This document shows positions 1-6,553 of a stretch of 10,519 nt of DNA, piece after piece (position 1 is the first letter of the stretch; every line of letters begins with the position of its first letter). Source of the DNA: an uncultured Flavobacteriales bacterium (lineage in GTDB: Bacteria > Bacteroidota > Bacteroidia > Flavobacteriales > Weeksellaceae); NCBI GenBank assembly GCA_937876095.1, contig CALFIE010000054.1, positions 1 through 10,519 on the forward strand. The letters are read 5' to 3'. The notes under the pieces were generated by a model. That model worked only from the letters and a program-made list of their open reading frames with translations, searched no databases and was not told the origin of the DNA. A program made the position numbers and the translations under genes.

Positions 1-441
1 AAATTTAATTAATATAATCGAATTACGTTAAAATAATTAGAAATTGGAATGAAAAACTAATAATTTTTATGGTAAAACAAACAGTAAATGTTAGTTTTTT
101 TTATTAAAAAATATTTAAAGTATCTAATTACATTAAATAATTCACTTAGTGGATTTTGAAGTAGTAATGTTATGTAATAGAGTAGTGAGATATGCTGAAA
201 GTATTTAATATAAATCTAACAATTCAATTTCATAAAATGTTAAAAATCTGTGTAATAATTATTTATAGATATAAATTTATGAAGCATGATATTATTGCAG
301 CATAAATGAAACTTTTGAATAATTATTCTATAGAAATTTATACTTTGATCAAAACAAATCTCTTTATAGGTATGTCAAATATTTGAAATCTTAAAAAAAA
401 TAGTATGTTAAATAAAAAATAAAATAATTTAAACAACAACA
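1..441. other. AT-rich upstream region without a supported gene
   Basis: This stretch is extremely AT-rich and has stop codons in all frames at short intervals. I see no RNA gene, no GC-rich hairpin followed by a T-run, and no ORF with coding character. A short A/T palindrome (T-run 95-102, A-run 106-111) is compositional rather than a convincing terminator. The last 30 bases before the ATG at 442 are A-rich with no Shine-Dalgarno sequence, as is usual for flavobacterial genes. The only regulatory candidate is the weak promoter listed at 314-347. Confidence 0.6.
314..347 (+). promoter_or_regulatory. Weak candidate promoter for the adhesin operon
   Basis: TTTTG at 313-317 could serve as the -33 element and TATACTTTG at 339-347 as the -7 element. 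The Bacteroidota -7 consensus is TAnnTTTG; here there are three bases between TA and TTTG instead of two, so the match is imperfect. It is the best candidate I found in the 441 bases before the large gene. It would give a leader of roughly 90 nt. Treat it as tentative. Confidence 0.3.
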
Positions 442-3400
442 ATGAGAAAAAAAGAATTTAGTAAAAATCTTTGTATGCTTTTGTTTTTATTGATGTCGTT
501 ATTTGTTTTTGGTGAAAAGCCAAGTACAAATTATTACATTGATTCTGCACTTCCAAAAGCGAGTACATTGCAAAAATCGATTATGCAATTGGGGAAGAAT
601 AGTACCTTTCAATTATTCTCCCATGGTAAACCAGGGGAATTACTGATTGATGGAACGTGGAGGAACCCACAATTTATTGCAGAATTTTTAAAATTAGAAA
701 TTAGAAATTCACAGTATAGAATTGAAAACGTAAACATCTACGGATGCGAATTCGGGAAAGGAACCAAAGGCAAACAAGCAGTAGCTTATTTAGAAAAAAC
801 TTTGGGAGTTACTGTAGCTGCTTCTACCAATATTACAGGTAAAGGCGGCGACTGGAAATTAGAAATAGGAAAACCCAATAATACGATTGGCATTTCCAAT
901 TATCAGGGAAATTTGCAGGCGTCATTAGAGTTAATTTCAACAAGTGGTTCAACTGGGCAACAAGGTCCTACAATTTCACCTCAAACCGCTAATTTTCAAT
1001 TAAATACCAATAATCCAACCGGAACTACTTTTACGGCTCCAGCTTCAGCTATTTCGGTAACAGCAAGTTTGTCTAACCAACAGTTTGGTTCTGGAACTAA
1101 TTCGGGCATAGAATTCGGTGGAGGTAGTTATGTTGGCTCATCAGGTACACCACCTGGATATTATTTGTTTTTGCCAGTGAATGATTTTTGTTCTACAAAT
1201 ATAATTGACTCATGGTTTACTTCTGCAAGTTTAGCCCCTGCGTCTACAGGTTTGAATACTGGAACTAATTATGGTTTTGAATACGGATTGTATCAAAAAT
1301 GGCTAGTAGGACAACCTAATGCTGGAACGTTTTATTATGGAGATATTACATTTACTTTTTCAAGTCCTGTAACCAATCCTGTATTTCATATAGCGGATCT
1401 TGGAGCTTCTTTTTATGTAAGTGGAGCACCTTCTTCAAAATATTATTCTCAGGCAATTAATTTAAAAACTTCAGGACTTACTCTTACTCAATTATCTGGT
1501 TCAGGACTTACAGTTACTTCTACTGGTTTAACTAAAACAGATCAAACAATCTACACAGATTGCCCAGGTACTAACGGTGCCTCAATAAGGGTCAATGGAA
1601 CCAATATTACAACGGTTACTTTTGGTCTTTCATTGAATAGTCAAACAAGTACAGAACCATGGTCAAATACTAATGCAATGGACGGTGCAATTTGGAGTTG
1701 GTCACTAAATGCTTGTAATGCGGGCATCACTGCGCCCGCTCTTAGTGGTCCATCAATAAGTATTACTTGTCCTACCACAACAGTTAATTTAAATAGCTTA
1801 GTTACTTCTTCAACTCCTTCTGGATCGTCTTTAGTTTGGTTTACCAACAGCACGCATACCGGAACAGCTTATAGTACGCCTACTACAGCAACAGCAGGTA
1901 CTTATTATGCATATTATTATGATTCAGTTGGTAATTGTTATTCACCAGCGAGCTCGGCAGTTGCTGTAAATATTAATTCATGTTTGGATACCGATGGAGA
2001 TGGGATCCCAGATTATTTAGATGTAGATGATGATAATGATGGGATTTTGGATACCGTAGAATCTTGTACTACTTCTAGATCACTTACTTGGACCAATCCA
2101 TCTGCAGGTATCTACGAATATACCGATGCAGCTAAAGATCTTAAGATTAGAGTTACATTAGGTAACTATACCGAATTTTGGGATTATCAAAATTCATACA
2201 ATGGAACAGTAGATGCAACATGTGGAAGCTATACCACAAGTTCTGGCACAACAATTCCTAATTCTAATGCATTGTTCTTACTTACTGGATTTGCTTCTGG
2301 TACCTCAACCTCGGGAACGCTTACTGTAGATTATTATAATGCAGCAGGAACGACAGCTAAAAACGTTACCAATCCAAGAATACATATTTCTGGTGTTGGT
2401 GGTTCTTCTTATGATGGTACCACTTATAGAGTAACAAGTTCTTCTTGGGCTCTACAAGGCGGAAAAACTATGAGCAAGTTAAGTGGTAGTAGTGACTTTG
2501 CAACCACTTTTAATTCGTTAGTTCATGGTAATTTAGGAGGAGGCATTGCTCCAGCAATGAGTAATTGCGCTACTGGAGAAGTATCTGGAACTGTAATGTT
2601 AGATGGGGTACAATCTAGCTATCAATTTAATGTGACACAATTAAATTATTCTGGAGCTGCGGCTAACAATTTTGTATCAGGTGATGGATTTACGTTAGTT
2701 TTCGAATATGATTTTTGTAATGACACCGATGGAGATGGTATACCAAATTATTTAGATCTAGATAGTGATAACGATGGTTGTGTAGATGCAATTGAAGGAG
2801 GAGCTTCGGTATTAATATCTCAGTTAGTAAATGCAGGAGGTATAGCTGTTGTAGGAACCGGTTCTACAGCAAGCAACCAAAACTTGTGCGGAGGTACAAC
2901 TTGTGTAAGCACCAGTGGAAGCAATATAGGTTTGCCACAATTAACAGCACCATATGATTATAGTAATTCTAGTGGGCAAACAATTGGAGCTTCTCAAAAT
3001 GCAAGTATAAAAAGTGCATGTATAGATACTGATGGAGATGGTGTTCCTGATGATATTGATGTAGACGATGACAATGATGGTATTTTAGATATAAATGAAC
3101 TGAATTGCCCTCCTGTATTAACATCGCCAACGATTTCATCGTCGGGTATGACCTATTCGATTTCAAATGGGTCAAATTATACATCGTCTGTAACGGCTAC
3201 CTCAACAGCAGGTTTAGTAGCAACCACTTATTCAGCTTTAGGAGCTTATAACTATTATTATGGTGAGGTTGGCGTTGGTTCTTTAGTTACGAATGTTTAC
3301 ACCGTTAATACAACGGCTGGTTCCATACCAACGCTTAGATGGGGAATTGGAGCGGGTGATATGACTTTTGGTCAAACAGCGTTGCCTACAGAGAATGGAG

Positions 3401-5430
3401 CAGTGTCACAAAACTTTACTTCTGTTCTTACTTGGACAGGTGGTGGAACTGCGATCGTTAATGATCCCGATGATCAATTGGTAGGCCTGCAAACAGGCGA
3501 CGTCATTACATCTGGTACAACAGTAAAATTCTTGAATCCGGCTTTAACGTCTGGGCTTCAAAGGCCTTATGGCGCTGCACCTTTTGACACCCATTGGTAT
3601 ATTGACATTAACACGGGAACGAATGCATCTAGCACATTCAAGCTCACTGTGGCTTTAACTCAAAACGCAAATTGGGGTACTTATGATGTGCAGACTGTTG
3701 CCGTTCCTTTTAGTTCGGCTGCTGCAACTTGTACAGACAAAGATACAGATGGAGATGGCATCCCAGATCGTTTAGATTTAGATTCTGATAACGATGGCTG
3801 TTTAGACGCAATAGAAGGTGGAGCAAACATCACGACTGCACAATTGGTAAACGCTGGTGGAATCGCCGTTGTAGGAACTGGTTCCTCTGCAAGCAATCAA
3901 AACTTGTGTGGTGGGCCTACTTGTGTAAGCACAAGTGGTAGTAATATTGGTTTACCACAATTAACAAGTCCTACAGATTATAGCAATACCACAGGACAAG
4001 GTATAGGAGATTCCCAAGATTCTACTGTAAAAACCCAATGTACCGATACCGATGGTATTCCAGATAATATAGATGTAGATGATGACAATGATGGTATTTT
4101 GGATACGGTAGAGAATACCTGTCCAGGAATTAGCCCAATAGTTTGGAATAGCACAACCACGGGAACCTTGAGTAATACCTTTACTTCAGGAAGTGGAGCT
4201 AGCTCACTAGTAGGGACCTCAGTCACCACAGCAACCTCTTCCTCCGTACAAGGACCAGTTTATGGAACAGGTGGGAATAATATTTATGTTCTTGCAAAAG
4301 GAGGAGCAGGAGCGATAACAGGTAATTCGACAACGGTTACGTTTCCTGTACCAGTAACGATAAGTAGCTTTAATGTTAGAAGTATAGGAGCCGCCAATGG
4401 AACCGCAACAAGTGCCCCGAACTATGATGAGATTCAGATAATAGAATTTTACAATGGCAATACACGAGTTTATTTTGATGGGACATTGTTTGGCGTAGGA
4501 GCAGGCACCCTTTATAAGCATCCATATTACAGTGGTATAGATGCTACATATAATGCAACAGGCCCTTATTATGATAAGGTTACGGGTATTGCCTATCCAT
4601 CCAATGTTACCACCAATACAGGAAGTACTGTTTACCCAGGACCTAATGCATTAGAAGCCAATTACCTATTTAATATCAATGTGCCGATAACAAAGATTGT
4701 TGTTAAACAGGCACCAGCAGGAAAACACGATAATGTAGGATTCAATATTTATGGATTGTGTTTAGGTTATATAGATACTGATACAGATGGTATACCCAAT
4801 TATTTAGATTTAGATAGTGATAATGATGGCTGTTTAGATGCGATGGAAGGAGGTGCAAGCATTACGACTACCCAATTAGTAAGTGCAGGAGGAATCGCAG
4901 TAGTTGGCACAGGTTCTACAGCAGCTAACCAAAACTTGTGTGGAGATGCTACCTGTGTAAGTACCAGTGGAACCAATATAGGATTACCACAATTAACAAG
5001 TCCTACAGATTATAGCAATGCTTCAGGACAAGGAGCGGGAGATTCAGCAAATGCCTTAGTAAGTTCTCAATGTGCACCACCTTACTGCTACAAACCCGCC
5101 GTAACTTCTGGTACAGTATTGGATACGAATCATGGTATCACCGCAATCAATAGAGCAGGCTCTAATATAGTAAAGAGTGACACAGGAGTACAATCAGACA
5201 ATTGGCCTATGGTAAGAAAAGGCGCATGGACCGCATTAGAATCAAAAACGAAAGCCTTTGTGGTAAATAGAGTAGACTTTGATTCAAGTACTCCTTACCC
5301 AAAACCAGTAGGAATAGCAGAAACCAATTATGTGGAAGGGATGATGGTTTATGATAAGACGAATCATTGTTTGAAGATTTATGATGGCACCAATTGGCGC
5401 TGTTATGAAACCCAAGCATGTCCAAACTAA
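442..5430 (+). CDS. Large secreted modular adhesin-like protein with DUF4347-like, Ig-like and TSP3 repeats
   Basis: This 1662-residue protein is predicted to be exported and to act at the cell surface or outside the cell. Residues 1-25 form a signal peptide (basic start, then hydrophobic MLLFLLMSLFVFG), with no lipobox cysteine. Residues about 27-145 resemble DUF4347, with FSHG (His61) and IYGCEFG (Cys102), a pairing that recalls clan-CD cysteine peptidases (inference). A beta-rich domain follows at about 165-423, then an Ig-like domain at about 425-514. Next come three rounds of: a TSP3-like Asp-rich calcium-binding motif (516-540, 862-886, 1202-1224), a Ser/Thr/Gly-rich beta domain of about 210-220 residues, and a 100-102 residue TSP3-plus-four-cysteine block (761-860, 1099-1200, 1445-1544). 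The domains containing VTNPVFHI (310) and VTNPRIHI (642) look related. The C-terminus (about 1600-1662, with GMMVYD at 1633) matches a module in the next gene. I see no standard T9SS type A or B C-terminal signal. The ligand is unknown. The ATG was chosen because it begins the signal peptide. Confidence 0.85.
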   Translation: MRKKEFSKNLCMLLFLLMSLFVFGEKPSTNYYIDSALPKASTLQKSIMQLGKNSTFQLFSHGKPGELLIDGTWRNPQFIAEFLKLEIRNSQYRIENVNIYGCEFGKGTKGKQAVAYLEKTLGVTVAASTNITGKGGDWKLEIGKPNNTIGISNYQGNLQASLELISTSGSTGQQGPTISPQTANFQLNTNNPTGTTFTAPASAISVTASLSNQQFGSGTNSGIEFGGGSYVGSSGTPPGYYLFLPVNDFCSTNIIDSWFTSASLAPASTGLNTGTNYGFEYGLYQKWLVGQPNAGTFYYGDITFTFSSPVTNPVFHIADLGASFYVSGAPSSKYYSQAINLKTSGLTLTQLSGSGLTVTSTGLTKTDQTIYTDCPGTNGASIRVNGTNITTVTFGLSLNSQTSTEPWSNTNAMDGAIWSWSLNACNAGITAPALSGPSISITCPTTTVNLNSLVTSSTPSGSSLVWFTNSTHTGTAYSTPTTATAGTYYAYYYDSVGNCYSPASSAVAVNINSCLDTDGDGIPDYLDVDDDNDGILDTVESCTTSRSLTWTNPSAGIYEYTDAAKDLKIRVTLGNYTEFWDYQNSYNGTVDATCGSYTTSSGTTIPNSNALFLLTGFASGTSTSGTLTVDYYNAAGTTAKNVTNPRIHISGVGGSSYDGTTYRVTSSSWALQGGKTMSKLSGSSDFATTFNSLVHGNLGGGIAPAMSNCATGEVSGTVMLDGVQSSYQFNVTQLNYSGAAANNFVSGDGFTLVFEYDFCNDTDGDGIPNYLDLDSDNDGCVDAIEGGASVLISQLVNAGGIAVVGTGSTASNQNLCGGTTCVSTSGSNIGLPQLTAPYDYSNSSGQTIGASQNASIKSACIDTDGDGVPDDIDVDDDNDGILDINELNCPPVLTSPTISSSGMTYSISNGSNYTSSVTATSTAGLVATTYSALGAYNYYYGEVGVGSLVTNVYTVNTTAGSIPTLRWGIGAGDMTFGQTALPTENGAVSQNFTSVLTWTGGGTAIVNDPDDQLVGLQTGDVITSGTTVKFLNPALTSGLQRPYGAAPFDTHWYIDINTGTNASSTFKLTVALTQNANWGTYDVQTVAVPFSSAAATCTDKDTDGDGIPDRLDLDSDNDGCLDAIEGGANITTAQLVNAGGIAVVGTGSSASNQNLCGGPTCVSTSGSNIGLPQLTSPTDYSNTTGQGIGDSQDSTVKTQCTDTDGIPDNIDVDDDNDGILDTVENTCPGISPIVWNSTTTGTLSNTFTSGSGASSLVGTSVTTATSSSVQGPVYGTGGNNIYVLAKGGAGAITGNSTTVTFPVPVTISSFNVRSIGAANGTATSAPNYDEIQIIEFYNGNTRVYFDGTLFGVGAGTLYKHPYYSGIDATYNATGPYYDKVTGIAYPSNVTTNTGSTVYPGPNALEANYLFNINVPITKIVVKQAPAGKHDNVGFNIYGLCLGYIDTDTDGIPNYLDLDSDNDGCLDAMEGGASITTTQLVSAGGIAVVGTGSTAANQNLCGDATCVSTSGTNIGLPQLTSPTDYSNASGQGAGDSANALVSSQCAPPYCYKPAVTSGTVLDTNHGITAINRAGSNIVKSDTGVQSDNWPMVRKGAWTALESKTKAFVVNRVDFDSSTPYPKPVGIAETNYVEGMMVYDKTNHCLKIYDGTNWRCYETQACPN
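2722..3021 (+). repeat. Four-cysteine TSP3 block, copy 1 (adhesin residues 761-860)
   Basis: In-frame repeat inside the large adhesin gene. It opens with DTDGDGIPNYLDLDSDNDGC, then EGG, an AGGIAVVGTGS core, NQNLCG, a TCVSTSG motif and GLPQLT, and ends in Cys. The cysteines are at 780, 816, 821 and 860, so the spacing is 36, 5 and 39. The same spacing occurs in the other two copies, which suggests two conserved disulfides or a cysteine-stapled fold attached to a calcium-binding motif. Confidence 0.85.
3736..4041 (+). repeat. Four-cysteine TSP3 block, copy 2 (adhesin residues 1099-1200)
   Basis: Second copy of the block, starting DKDTDGDGIPDRLDLD. It carries one extra Asp-x pair at its start compared with copy 1. 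Its cysteines at 1120, 1156, 1161 and 1200 keep the 36/5/39 spacing. It shares a 36-nt identical stretch with copy 3 (3952-3987). It is followed immediately by the shortest TSP3 motif in the protein (1202-1224), in which the opening DTDGDGIPD is reduced to DTDGIPD, a loss of two residues. Confidence 0.85.
3952..3987 (+). repeat. 36-nt exact direct repeat, first copy
   Basis: These 36 bases are identical to 4984-5019, with differing bases on both sides. They encode the end of the GLPQLT region and the TDYSN motif of the four-cysteine block. The two copies are 1032 nt apart, a multiple of three (344 codons). Recombination between them would therefore delete or duplicate one full module set without changing the reading frame. 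Confidence 0.9.
4774..5073 (+). repeat. Four-cysteine TSP3 block, copy 3 (adhesin residues 1445-1544)
   Basis: Third copy, starting DTDTDGIPNYLDLDSDNDGC. Its cysteines at 1464, 1500, 1505 and 1544 again have 36/5/39 spacing. This copy is not followed by another TSP3 plus beta domain. It leads instead into a proline- and cysteine-containing linker (APPYCYKP) and the C-terminal module shared with the downstream gene. Confidence 0.85.
4984..5019 (+). repeat. 36-nt exact direct repeat, second copy
   Basis: Partner of the repeat at 3952-3987, in the same orientation and reading frame. Codon choice is identical across the whole stretch although neighbouring parts of the blocks differ at synonymous sites. 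This points to recent gene conversion or a recent duplication rather than to protein-level constraint alone. Confidence 0.9.
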
Positions 5431-5448
5431 CAAAAAAAATAAAACAAA

Positions 5449-6018
5449 GTGAAAAATATATATTTAATCATAGGGATATTGCTCTCTAGCATATATTCTA
5501 GTCAAGTAGCAATAGGAAAATCTACGATAAGCAATAGTTCGGTATCGTTAGAATTTGGCACAGGTTTTAGAGGGATTATTTTACCATGGGTAGAAGTAAA
5601 AACTGGGGTTACAGAAAACGGGAGTATTTTGTATGATACGACCGATAAGAAAGTAAAATACCTTAAAGGCGGGAGTTGGTTTGACTTGTCAAAGAATGAG
5701 ACGACTACAGTAGGAACTACGAGTAATTTTGATACGACCGGCACCATGGTAGATCCCTTGACATCAGTAGATGGACAGTTGATCCAGGACAATAGTTTGT
5801 ATCCGGAGTTAACAGGAGCCAAAGTATCCATAGGAACGCTAAGTTCAGTGAGTGGAATTTTGGTATTAGAAGATAGTGATAAAGCGATGATTTTACCAAA
5901 GATGGATTCTCCACATTTGAATATCCAGAATCCAGCTGCAGGCATGATGGCTTATGATACGCTCACCAAACAGTTGTGTATTTACAACGGTAAGGTTTGG
6001 AGCTTCTGGAAACCGTAG
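5449..6018 (+). CDS. Small secreted protein with an internally duplicated module, partner of the adhesin
   Basis: This 189-residue protein begins at a GTG 18 nt after the adhesin stop, so the two are probably co-transcribed. The GTG is the only reasonable start: an in-frame stop lies 9 nt upstream, the next ATG is around residue 100, and starting here gives a clear signal peptide (MKNIYLIIGILLSSIYSS, no lipobox cysteine). The mature part contains two related halves, about residues 20-80 and 126-187. Each runs VAIG or VSIG, a hydrophobic strand, a IILP or MILP motif, a segment of about 15-20 residues, then (ILYDTT or MMAYDT), a (K/L)xYxxGxxW motif and the end of the module. The adhesin C-terminus ends with the same GMMxYD...IYDGTNW pattern. 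I do not recognise a named family; the pattern recalls modules found near the ends of flavobacterial surface and fibre-like proteins. A strong terminator follows 22 nt after the stop. Confidence 0.8.
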   Translation: MKNIYLIIGILLSSIYSSQVAIGKSTISNSSVSLEFGTGFRGIILPWVEVKTGVTENGSILYDTTDKKVKYLKGGSWFDLSKNETTTVGTTSNFDTTGTMVDPLTSVDGQLIQDNSLYPELTGAKVSIGTLSSVSGILVLEDSDKAMILPKMDSPHLNIQNPAAGMMAYDTLTKQLCIYNGKVWSFWKP

Positions 6019-6040
6019 TATAAGAAGTAATTATTAATGC

Positions 6041-6067
6041 AAAACCACCTTTATAAGGTGGTTTTTT
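6041..6067 (+). terminator. Intrinsic terminator of the two-gene adhesin unit
   Basis: This is a perfect 11-bp inverted repeat, AAAACCACCTT (6041-6051) and AAGGTGGTTTT (6055-6065), around a TAT loop, with T continuing to 6067. It lies 22 nt after the stop codon of the small secreted protein. The A-run on one side and the T-run on the other would let it work in both directions, but no gene pointing left is supported to its right. Confidence 0.9.
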
Positions 6068-6101
6068 AGTGTAGCTTATAAGTAGGCACTTTCTTACTTT
6101 A

Positions 6102-6122
6102 CTTAGTTTTCTCTGAACTAAG
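6102..6122. repeat. Short inverted repeat in the intergenic region
   Basis: CTTAGTT (6102-6108) and AACTAAG (6116-6122) are perfect 7-bp arms around a 7-nt loop. No T-run follows, so it is not a typical terminator. It lies between the adhesin terminator and the rpoB promoter and could be an operator-like site or a chance match. Confidence 0.35.
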
Positions 6123-6161
6123 GTGAGTTTCTGAATTATGTATTTGAAATTGTTGTATTTC

Positions 6162-6192
6162 TTGCGTGATCCAAAAAAAAACCGTAATTTTG
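6162..6192 (+). promoter_or_regulatory. Strong Bacteroidota-type promoter, probably for rpoBC
   Basis: TTG at 6162-6164 (-33) is separated by 20 nt from TAATTTTG at 6185-6192, a perfect match to the -7 consensus TAnnTTTG. Both elements and the spacing fit the primary sigma factor of Bacteroidota. Transcription would start near 6197-6200. No other full match to the -7 consensus was found on the + strand between here and the rpoB start codon, so this is the best promoter for rpoB. It implies a leader of about 355 nt. Confidence 0.7.
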
Positions 6193-6365
6193 CACTCCAT
6201 TTGGCGCTAATAATTGTTTGTAAACAGGTAAAATATTGAATTTCAACTCGTTCTGTCTTTCAGAGGGAGTGTTTATTATTTTATATTTCAACAAGATGTA
6301 GTCCCAATTTTCAAAAATATTTTGCACTACTCCGTGAAAAGATATACCGGCGTTGCAGTTAGAAA

Positions 6366-6386
6366 GAATTAAGAATTAAGAATTAA
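6366..6386 (+). repeat. Heptanucleotide tandem repeat GAATTAA x3
   Basis: Three perfect head-to-tail copies of GAATTAA. They lie inside the predicted rpoB leader, in the loop closed by the 6359-6366/6419-6426 helix. Degenerate A/G-rich sequence with similar spacing continues for about 20 nt. This is one of three period-7 repeats around rpoB. Confidence 0.9.
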
Positions 6387-6456
6387 GAGATCAAGAAGTA
6401 AGATTTTAAATTAAGGAACTTTCTGATAGCGCCAATTATCACTCCTTTTTTTAATC

Positions 6457-6486
6457 TCGAAATTCGGAACTCGAAACTCGAAACTC
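6457..6486 (+). repeat. Heptanucleotide tandem repeat of TCGAAAC type x4
   Basis: Four 7-nt units run TCGAAAT, TCGGAAC, TCGAAAC, TCGAAAC, followed by TC of a fifth. The last two full units are identical and the first two each differ by one base, as expected for an ageing tandem array. It lies about 70 nt before the rpoB start codon. Confidence 0.9.
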
Positions 6487-6553
6487 TTTTCTCTCTGATA
6501 TTTTTTTTGTAAAAAACAAAATATTTTTTAACCCCATTACTTCTTACTATTTT

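Larger units (their letters stand above)
6199..6553 (+). promoter_or_regulatory. Predicted long 5' leader of rpoB with long-range complementarity
   Basis: No gene is supported here on the + strand. TTGGCGCTA (6201-6209), at the predicted 5' end of the transcript, is the exact reverse complement of TAGCGCCAA (6427-6435). This 9-bp GC-rich match stands out in an AT-rich region. Directly next to it, 6359-6366 can pair with 6419-6426 over 8 bp with one G-U, so the two helices could stack. GGAGTG (6266-6271) can pair either with TACTCC (6328-6333, one G-U) or with CACTCC (6440-6445), which is followed by seven T. The region could be a folded leader RNA, a separate small RNA of about 250 nt, or unstructured sequence. 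I match it to no known riboswitch or RNA family. Confidence 0.4.

Noticed and set aside
95..111. T-run and A-run palindrome as a terminator of an upstream gene
   Set aside because: It is only A/T pairing with no GC in the stem, which is expected in such AT-rich DNA.
306..386. Short rightward ORF of 26 codons upstream of the adhesin
   Set aside because: It is AT-driven, overlaps the only promoter candidate and has no recognisable features.
6317..6328. Second promoter-like -7 element: the 10-mer ATTTTGCACT of the real promoter recurs at 6319-6328
   Set aside because: The bases at the TA position are AT, and no TTG lies at the right distance upstream, so it does not make a full promoter.
6136..6375. 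Leftward open frame of 63 codons from a GTG at 6327, extendable upstream to about 6375, with protein-like stretches such as FENWDYILLKYK
   Set aside because: It has no ATG start and no recognisable family. It covers the strong rightward promoter at 6162-6192 and part of the predicted leader, and ends in a peptide that is just the complement of the promoter. A decayed gene remnant is possible, but a real gene is not supported; a protein search with the peptide would decide.
6499..6509. TA followed by a T-run and G just before rpoB, resembling a -7 element
   Set aside because: The spacing between TA and TTTG is wrong for TAnnTTTG and the match is driven by the T-run.
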